Assembly: GCA_964035545.1 (NCBI GenBank)
Contig: OZ037766.1
Coordinates: forward strand, 4,317,722 to 4,381,721
DNA: 64,000 nt
Direction: 5' to 3'
From: Bugula neritina
Taxonomy: Eukaryota; Bryozoa; Gymnolaemata; Cheilostomatida; Bugulidae
Shown here in pieces: positions 56,101-64,000 of the stretch (within the stretch, counting starts at the first letter, position 1; each line of letters starts with the position of its first letter). A program made the translations under genes and the position numbers. The notes beneath the pieces were generated by a model that was not told the DNA's origin, searched no databases, and saw only the letters and a program-made list of their open reading frames with translations.

Positions 56101-59100
56101 AGCCTATGTCTGTATTAAAGTATCTATAATTGTGTAAAAGCTAAAGTGTTTTCTAAGCTAGCTGGGAAAAGGACTGTTTATGCTGTGGCAGAGAAGCAAA
56201 TTTGATTGGCTTACTCTTCCTGACACCATCACTGGCCCTGCCTGGATTCAAACCCATGATCTCGTGCATACTCAGTTAGTGCTCTAACCAGTGCACCTTG
56301 GCTGCTACTTATGTATATATTACAACTATAGTTTTTAAAGATACAATTACCTATAACACAGGACAAAGGCAATGTAAGAAGTTAAAATGTGAAAAAAATT
56401 AAAACGCAAATTTTGGAGCTTCAAAGCTATAATAAGAATAATATTAAAACCTGCAGCTATAAACATCGAACGCACCTTGAGATATTGAAACAAGTTGCAC
56501 ATTATAGCACATACCAACTGTTCTATACGCTGAATATAACCTGAACTGTACATCCAACTGTAGGTCCACATATTAGCGGAGAGCATGTGACAGCTGAGGA
56601 TGTGATCAACAAGGAGTCTCACACAAAAGGTTACTGCTTGCCCGCCTTCCGTATTTCTTTCCTACTATAGCTTTACCAGCACAGCTTTCTTAATATCACA
56701 TTTTCTTAAAGCTCAGTATAAAAGTATTTTGTAGTGAAAGTTTAAAATTATTCACTTTACATAGTACTAATAGGACGTCAGCCCATAAATAAAAACATGG
56801 ATAAAAAGATCAAAAACTCAAAATTTTTAATTAATTTTCATCTAATATTAAAAATAAGAAGAATGCAGTTGGTATTAGCATCATTGAAAGTCAAGAAGCT
56901 TAAGATTTATACATTGGTATATAATTTATAAATTGAGAAGTTCTTAAAATTATATTTCCTTTGTCTCAGATATTTGTTATTCCAGGTAAAGATAATATAC
57001 TGATTATATATAAAATAGTATGAGCGTGTTCTTTCAGGCGTGGTATAATTTGTAGAAAAACCGTAATTTGCATATTTCATTCACAAATATATAATTATGT
57101 AAACATGAGTGTATAATTACTTGACTAAATAAAGTACATTTTGTAGAGAAGTTATTACAGCTTTCCAATGGACTCCAAAAGGTCATGTATTTTGGTAAGT
57201 TATCTTTTTTCTCAACTATATGTAAGCACAAAGCTATAAAAAATTATTAAAAGACTAGCTAGTATAAGTTTCAAAAAGCAATTGTATATTTTTCATTCTC
57301 TCAGAAACCTTCTGTTGCTTATCGTTAAAAAGTCATCTTATGGTTGCAACTTTATATTTGGTTTAATCCCACAAAACAAAACGCTATTTGCCGTATAATG
57401 CTATATATTTCCATATACTATATACCAATATAGCTTCCATGCAGCTTTTATACAAGATATAAATGCTTGAAACAAATCATACCCGTTTCATTGCTGAAAA
57501 AATTAAACTGGACTCAATAAGAGCCATTTTAAAACCTAAACCTTAAACTTAAAATATTTTCTCATTTCTAGTGATGACATTTATTTTAAACTGCTTAGAA
57601 ACTGTTTAAAAACCTGCTTTACCAGTGACTAATATAACAATTACGTTGATGTATTCAAAAGTTACAGAAGTGTATCAGCACTTTCATTACAGTATCTTTT
57701 TCTTTACCAAAAACTAGTTGTACTATTTTAGATATTGGATTAGCACTAGCTTGCTTCATCTTGGTCATGGTGTACTTTCCAAATAGACCACCAAAACCTC
57801 CAAGTCAATCACAAATTACAGAGCGCATGGGATACTGGGAAGGAATTCTCTTCCTGCTAAGGTAATTAACATGACTACAGTAAGTATGTAGCTACATACT
57901 ACAGCTGCAGTTTGTATGACTGTAGTATGTACAGGTGTAGTACAGACTTAATTTTTCTATCATCTTTCAATAAAGCTGATTAATCATTAGCTTTGATTTG
58001 CCAACATTAATATAATTACATAGCATGATATAATTAACGCAATATAAAACTATATTATAATGTAACAATATAATACTATGTTTGATAGAATATTAATATA
58101 ATGTAAAAATGTACTATAATATATAATATAACAATTATATAACATAATAATTTAGGAGCCCCCAACTATGGTTGCTGAACCTGGCTTTCAACTGTGCTGG
58201 TGGATTCTTTAATGCGTGGCTACCCTTGGCATCTATAAACCTCAGACCAATGGAGATAGACCAGGTAAGACTTAATATTTGTATACATTATAAAATTACT
58301 TTATAAGTAATAATTGGCAATATGTTACTTACTACAAGGTTTCTACAATGGTTTAAACTCACAACAAAATTTTATTAACACTACAAAGCTTTGCAGTATA
58401 TATATACAACTTTTGGATTAAAACCTTAATGTAATTTTTGAGAGTATACTTTTTATGACCCAAGCTCTGTCTACACTTTCAAAATTAGTACCTCAAGTAA
58501 TTAATTTCTACGAGTTACAAGAGCTAACTAGTTGTTAATAACTTTCAAGTGTCTGTGATAGATAGCCCAGGTAGTCCTAGGTACTTTGGTGACTCCAGGC
58601 ACTAGTTGTTGCCTAGTATAATAACTCTCAAAGTATTATTAATAACAAAACACATGGCTAAAAATTACTTGCTGTAGAGGAATTATCATATCATTAGATA
58701 AACACTAATCACAATGATCTTCATAATTTAAGAAGTCAGAGGTGTTTCTATATTGTAATTTTTTTTTCAAAGTGCTGAAAACACTATATGTTAATCAGAA
58801 AGAGTATAATAAAGTAGCAGAATTGAAAGGTGGTGCCAGACTTTATATTTTATCAAGTGCTTTCAGAGTTCTTTGGTTTTAAGCAGGACTTTTAAGACTT
58901 TTAATTTGGTGGTAAAGGAGTTCCTTGCAAACTGTGTCAATAAGCATCTTTGCAGCTGACAAAGAATTAAAAGAACTTTTTAAAACCAGTTTCTTACTAC
59001 TAATCACAAGCAGACGTCAGGCATTGCTCTGCTTAAAATAAACAGAGAGAGTAGAAATGTTGAGTAGCTGTCAATAAGCTTAGAACAATTTAGTCTTCTG

Positions 59101-60659
59101 ATAGGAAACAGGGCTATTGATGGACTCAGAAGATCTTTTATAAAAATGACCAACAACAGAGAAAATTGAACATCAAACAACTAGCCTTGCTGTGTGTGCA
59201 AATGAGCTAAAATATCATGAATTTAAATCTAAAAATAGAAAACCTCATAAATGCAGGGTTTAACATACTTGTAACTTATATTTCACTGTATAAATAGTTT
59301 TGTGTTGTAAAAATATTGATGTTTCTACGATTTGTTGAATAATAATCATTGTTTATTTTCGTTGCCAGGCAACTGCAGGCTGGATTGGATTTGGTGCTAT
59401 GGTGGCCGCCGGCATTGGTGCCATTCTGATTTCCAGGGTTGCTGACTTTTTCAACAGGAAGTTACGCGTCATAACTTTAGTCAGCACTTCCTGTGCCATC
59501 ATCATAATAGCCGTCCTGGCTTGCTTTCTCCAGGGTTACATTGTGGTACCTTCTAAACACTACTCTACAGGTATGATAGTACCTCAGCTTGGCAGCTCTA
59601 CTGTGATATCTTGTGGTGTATTAGTAATTTAGTATATACAGTGTATAGCATATATACTGGTGTATTAATATATACAGTGTATAGCATATGCTGGTGTATT
59701 AATTTATACATTGTATAGCATATGCTGGTGTATTAGTAATTTAGTATATACAGTGTATAGCATATATACTGGTGTATTAATATATACAGTGTATAGCATA
59801 TGCTGGTGTATTAATATATACAGTGTATAGCATATGCTGGTGTATTAATTTATACATTGTATAGCATATGCTGGTGTATTAATATAGATAGTGTATAGCA
59901 TATACTGGTGTATTAATATATACAGTGTATAGCATATGCTAATGTATCAAACAGGAATGTATGTTTTGCTATTTTCTTTGTAAATGTGGAGATAAAAATT
60001 AGCACTTTTGAAAATCTTAGAAAGTAATATTTAACTTGTAAGTGACTCATTTTATACATAGTCATTCAAAAAACTTTGCTTTTAACTTTATTGTAGTGCT
60101 GCTATTTGTGCTCTATATCGGAGCCTGTGTCACTGTTAATGGAGTCATCCCCCTTTATTATGAGATCGGAAGTGAGATAGCATACCCAGCTCACGAGGCC
60201 GTGGCTGGTACATTCCTGCAAGTCATCAGCTTTGCTTTTGGAGCCATATACTTCTTGCTCTTCTTCAACTCAACTCTTGCCAATTGTAAGTCAATTATAA
60301 GAGTTTTAAAGTGCTTAAAGAATTTAAGTTAACGTTTTAAGCTAATCAACCATCAAAAAAATCCATTCCTAGACTTTTTGAATTCAATTTTGTCGGAGCT
60401 TACAGTTCATCCTGATCCTAGTATGAAACTCAATCTTTGTTATCAACAAATTCATATTATTAGAGTTTTCTCCCCTGTTATGAAGTACAATAACTGGAGC
60501 CCAATATGCCAGTCACATATACCTTCAGCATGTTGTACAGGTACCAGCTGGATGACATGGACGCTGCTGGGAACTACCGCTGTCACTCTCATTCTACTCC
60601 TCTTCGTCAGAGATTACTACCCCCGTCTGGATATTGAATACGGCAGCAATCCGAAGTAG
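53151..60659 (+). CDS. slc49a4: SLC49A4 (DIRC2)-like major facilitator transporter, copy 1 (10 exons)
   Basis: Exons: 53151-53466, 53922-54009, 54679-54842, 56564-56629, 57147-57194, 57732-57861, 58156-58264, 59369-59570, 60097-60285, 60541-60659; 476 residues, close to human DIRC2/SLC49A4 length, all in phase. SLC49 proteins are 12-TM carriers; SLC49A4 is lysosomal and has been linked to pyridoxine transport. A hydrophilic N-terminus leads into YKRRWWILF and the family motif WNTWAPM. Later family marks are SYFSVTWF, TAGWIGFGAM followed by SRVADFFNRK, and IPLYYEIGSEIAYP. The C-terminus is DYYPRLDIEYG. Exons 4 and 5 (66 and 48 bases) are too short for a frame search and were placed by phase. 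AATAAA at 60694-60699 is a good polyA signal. The substrate here is not known. Confidence 0.93.
55005..55172 (-). repeat. tRNA-derived SINE-like repeat, family B
   Basis: Minus strand: GCAGCC followed by a box A-like GTGGCTCAGTGG, then a truncated tRNA part (TTCGAGTCC) and a body with AAGAAGAG and AATTGCTTTTGTGGCACA. It shares this body with the repeat at 56160-56312. It lies in intron 3 of the first SLC49 gene. Confidence 0.65.
56160..56312 (-). repeat. tRNA-derived SINE-like repeat, family B, fuller copy
   Basis: Minus strand: box A-like TGGTTAGAGCAC and box B-like GGGTTTGAATCC about 35 bases apart, followed by CCAGTGATGGTGTCAGGAAG and AATTTGCTTCTCTGCCACA. Same family as 55005-55172, same intron and orientation. 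Confidence 0.75.
59614..59950. repeat. About 33-base minisatellite (GTGTATAGCATATGCTGGTGTATT)
   Basis: About nine copies, in two slightly different forms arranged as a higher-order block, starting about 45 bases after the donor at 59570 of the first SLC49 gene. Confidence 0.9.
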
Positions 60660-60846
60660 CAGCAGGCGTCTTGTCTTTTTTGAAACATCTTACAATAAAC
60701 TTGGTTTGAATGTTTTAAAGTTAATAAACAACTATTGTTATATTTTGTACTTGCTGTGGAGATGTGACTAGAATCATATCAATATAAAAAATATCACTAT
60801 AACAACTACATTTTATACATGATGGGTATCAGCCAATAACCTATAC

Positions 60847-61071
60847 CAAGGGTGGGCAACTGGAAGCCCCAGGGCCACCTGTGGCTCTTTGCCCATTTTT
60901 CAGTGGCCCTTTTAAAACTTGAGATAAGTAAAAACTGTTGTATATGCATCCGGATTAGCACATGGTATAGGTTTGGTAACAAATTACTTTATTATAATAA
61001 ACATTACCATGTGTACAATCATGTGGCTCTTGGCTTGGTGGCCTTCATGCAAAAGAAGTTGCCCACCCCTG
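60847..61071. mobile_element. Non-autonomous hAT-type element (MITE), perfect target duplication
   Basis: Terminal inverted repeats CAAGGGTGGGCAACT and AGTTGCCCACCCCTG are flanked on both sides by the 8-base duplication ACCTATAC (60839-60846 and 61072-61079). The interior is non-coding with CTGTGGCTCT/GTGGCTCTTGG motifs, 225 bases in all. It lies between the two SLC49 genes. Confidence 0.92.
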
Positions 61072-61455
61072 ACCTATACATTCCCCGACATTCAATGCAT
61101 TGCTATAATAACTGCAGACAGTGCATGCAAAACAAACCTAGTGAGTCAAAGACCACGCATTCATCCAATGAGTTATAAGTAATTATAAGTAATTAATCAT
61201 GTGCATTGAGTTTCATCTTTCATTCTGTCTATCCAAGTGTCTGTACAAATAAAATACTGGGTGATGGCATAAATGCATGCTTCATTGCCTTACTCTTTAA
61301 GTTCCGGCTAGTAGAGCACAATTGATCTCTAAGATCATATCTCAGTCACACTGTGAGCCATAAGAATATGTGGACACACTATGACTTTTGAGTGAATAGA
61401 AAAAACTTTTAGTTAGAAGTTGATACGTAAAAATAATTTATTGTAAAGACTGGCT

Positions 61456-63500
61456 ATGAAGGAGTCAGTTGATGGAGAAAAGTTGGAGTTAGTAGAAAAA
61501 ACACCGAAGTGTGTAGATTTGAGTGACTCACAACCAGCTATAGAAACAGACAACACCGAGATTAAATTATATAAGAGAAGATGGTGGATATTATTTGTCT
61601 TTTTCTTTGTATCTGTCGTTCAGTCACTTCTGTGGAACACGTGGGCTCCGATAGTAGATGCTGTAGTTGTGGCCTTGGATTGGACTGATGGACAAGTAGT
61701 GGCACTACCAGCAATAGCAAACGCTGTTCTAGTTGGGCTCTCACTCCCAGTTCTGTACGTACTTGAACTATATGGTGAGTCTGTATTATTTATCAAGATG
61801 AGCTAAAGTAGCAAAACTGCAATACATAGTGTCTAAACTTAAAAATGATAATATATGCATCAGCAGTGGTGAGCTCGTCAAGATAACCAGGCTGACACAT
61901 TGCTAGTTTCTGTCCAGTGCTAAATGATGTTCAGAATGAATGTTTGTTTAGAAGAATGATAGAACTGAGTGTAAACTTCATAGAGCCAATGTTTCACGAT
62001 CACAAGTACAGATGATTTTACTAAAATGACTTACTCTAGCTTTGGAATGCTCCTCTAATTAATATTATAAGTTCACCCAAACAAACTCATTTGCAGTGCT
62101 ATGCTGCTACGCATTTATTTCAATATGTATTTCAAAGTAAAAACCTGCTTTACAATCCACAACTTATAGAAAAGTATTAAAAGTAATCCAACAAAGACAT
62201 TAACTATTTGCATGTGGCATAAAGTGTTAGTTTAAATACTATAAAGTTTTAGAGCATGCAGCTGTATAGATAGGAGAATACAAAGTATAGAGTTGATAGG
62301 TGTGGAGCTATGGAGTATGAATTCATAGACTATAAAGTTATAGACTGTAAGTTATAGACTTGTAGAGTGTAGAGTTATAGAATGTAGAATTATAACATTA
62401 TTGTGTAGAGTTAAATAATGCCATAGATTTATTAAGTGTATAATTATATAGCCGACCTGTCTAGCTATTATTGACTATAATATTTCTATTGTGTGATAGA
62501 TATTTCTTGTAGCAAGATACAAGTTGTCATTTCAACTGTGTGTTATATGTTATAGGTATACGACAAGCTCTTATAATCACGTGCCTTCTCTCCACACTAG
62601 GAACTGCTGGTTGGGCAATAGGAGTTCATATTGAAACATATTGGTGAGTATTACATGCGTAGAGATAGTACAACTGCGTTATGTCCATAATAAGTTATGC
62701 CAGGATGTATCTACATTTGCATAACTTTCAATTATTGATTATAAATTTGTAACTAGCCGGTTGCCTGAATGCTTTCACAGTTTACATGGAATACATTGAG
62801 TTGTATTCAGTGGCATTAATTTATATAAAGCACTCTAAAGGCAAATTTAACTTCAGAAAATTTTGACCGAACTCAAAAATAATTAAAATTGATTACTTGG
62901 CAAAAGTTATAGTTGATGAAAATTGGCCACGTAAAAAAAAACTCGATGAAATAGTATTTTTCAAAAGAAATTTTTGTTGTGTTCAACTATATCAAAATCA
63001 ACTTTGGAAAGTGCAGCGCAGCAGCATATAACTTAGTATCAAAATGCTATGATTATAAGTTGTGCTGCAACTTGCATGTAACATTTTTATAAACTTTGAT
63101 TTAAATAATCCATATATACAAATGCTATATAAATATATTATCACAAAGTATACCATATAACGCATAATTATACTATATTACACACTACTATAATACCATA
63201 TTACAAACTATAATATGCAATGTTGTACACTTTTATACCATATCACACCATTATAAGAAATAATCAACATGCTAGTATATTTATGCATAATACATGTTGT
63301 AAAAGTATAATATAGCACTTTAAATGTTTATTTTAGGCTGGTTGCCATTAGCACAGTTTTTACTGGGGTGGGGTCATGCATTCCTTTAGGTGCCCCATCT
63401 TTTCTCTCAGCAACTTGGTTCTCAGCCAAAGAAAGAATCACAGTGACTGGAGTGAGTCTATTTGGGACATTTCTAGGTGCTACTCTGGGCTTTCTCATAG
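61456..63500 (+). CDS. slc49a4: SLC49A4 (DIRC2)-like transporter, copy 2 (partial, first 3 exons)
   Basis: Exons 61456-61774, 62556-62643 and 63337-63500 are seen; the rest lies past the window end. The 190 residues visible start with an acidic cytoplasmic tail, then the same YKRRWWILF and WNTWAPI motifs and SFLSATWFSAKERITVTG. Exons 2 and 3 have exactly the same lengths (88 and 164 bases) and phases as in the upstream copy, so the pair arose by tandem duplication. The N-terminal tail differs most, as in copy 1. Confidence 0.92.
62270..62440. repeat. Degenerate TAGAGTTATAGA-type tandem repeat
   Basis: Loose 10-14 base units based on GTAGAGTTATAGA in intron 1 of the second SLC49 gene, similar in type to the array at 12975-13205. 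Confidence 0.6.
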
Positions 63501-64000
63501 GTCAGTTATATACCGAGCTAAATTGGTCAATTAGTGGTTACTATATGGCTTTTAATGGTACTGAGTAGAGTTTGTATAAGATCTAAACACTACTAGATAC
63601 AAATTAAAAAAGTTAAATGTTGATTATATGACCAAATTTATATTTTCCCTTTTATCAAGTAGTATTTTATTGTCTGAACAACTTTTCTACTACAACTTCT
63701 TTGCCAGCCTTTTACTAGGTGTAAAGTTTATTGCTAGTCGCTACAACATTATTATTATTATGGTCATATAGTGAGTTTCAAAGAGAGAAGCAGGCATTGC
63801 GAGGCAACAAGGTTTATAATATAAACCTTATTAAACCTTAAAATATTATTTTCAAGTAAAATTATTTCTTTCTGAGGTAGGTAAGGTAAGGCAGGTTGTG
63901 CTATAAATGAAGGAAAAATTATTTTATAAAAGTTACTAATTCAAAAACATCAAACTTGTGTAAATTAATAAATCATGTAGAGTGCTAGCTTGCTGTATGT
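63501..64000 (+). other. Intron 3 of SLC49 copy 2, cut by the window end
   Basis: Begins with the donor GTCAGT after 63500. No further exon was seen before the window end. Confidence 0.55.

Noticed and set aside
57053-57194. Alternative acceptor TTACAG at about 57160 for the 48-base transporter exon
   Set aside because: The acceptor at 57146 keeps phase and gives a sequence that fits the SLC49A4 helix; the later one breaks the phase to the next exon.
60852-61182. Two overlapping open frames of 108 and 69 residues
   Set aside because: They run through the hAT MITE and have no family similarity.

Overview
The window is animal nuclear DNA. It is AT-rich, its genes are broken into many short phase-compatible exons with GT-AG introns of roughly 0.2-3 kb, and it carries microsatellites, minisatellites, tRNA-derived SINE-like repeats and hAT-type MITEs. 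The gene families (iodothyronine deiodinase, amnionless, SNX7/SNX30 sorting nexin, SLC49A4-type transporter, a PAN/FN3/sushi receptor) point to a bilaterian, most likely a marine invertebrate. The phylum cannot be fixed from sequence alone. I joined exons by hand using reading frame, splice phase and protein family similarity. Every junction used below keeps the frame.

Layout. (1) 1011-4341, minus: a five-exon secreted protein ending in an Asn/Gly repeat. (2) 6.1-10.6 kb, 22.7-25.9 kb and 29.6-32.4 kb, all minus: three paralogous five-exon deiodinase genes. In each, an in-frame TGA sits exactly at the catalytic selenocysteine position, and a SECIS-like stem-loop can be folded in the 3' UTR. 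Between copies 1 and 2, on the plus strand at 14112-21896, lies a nine-exon single-pass receptor (two PAN-like domains, a jelly-roll-like domain, FN3, sushi, TM, tyrosine-rich tail). (3) 36156-43816, plus: a PX-BAR sorting nexin of the SNX7/SNX30 type (12 exons, 5' end not identified). It converges on (4) 44961-51979, minus: a complete 14-exon amnionless homologue. (5) 53151-60659 and 61456 to beyond the window end, plus: two tandem SLC49A4 (DIRC2)-like major facilitator transporters, the second cut off by the window end.

The standout system is the tandem selenoprotein deiodinase cluster: three selenoprotein genes with matching SECIS elements, including a compensatory base-pair change between copies 2 and 3, and a His in place of the usual Pro after the selenocysteine. 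A second theme is intronic tandem repeats just downstream of 5' splice sites. In two genes (amn intron 2 and the sorting nexin intron after the exon ending at 39088) the repeat unit contains the splice donor itself, giving a row of decoy donors.
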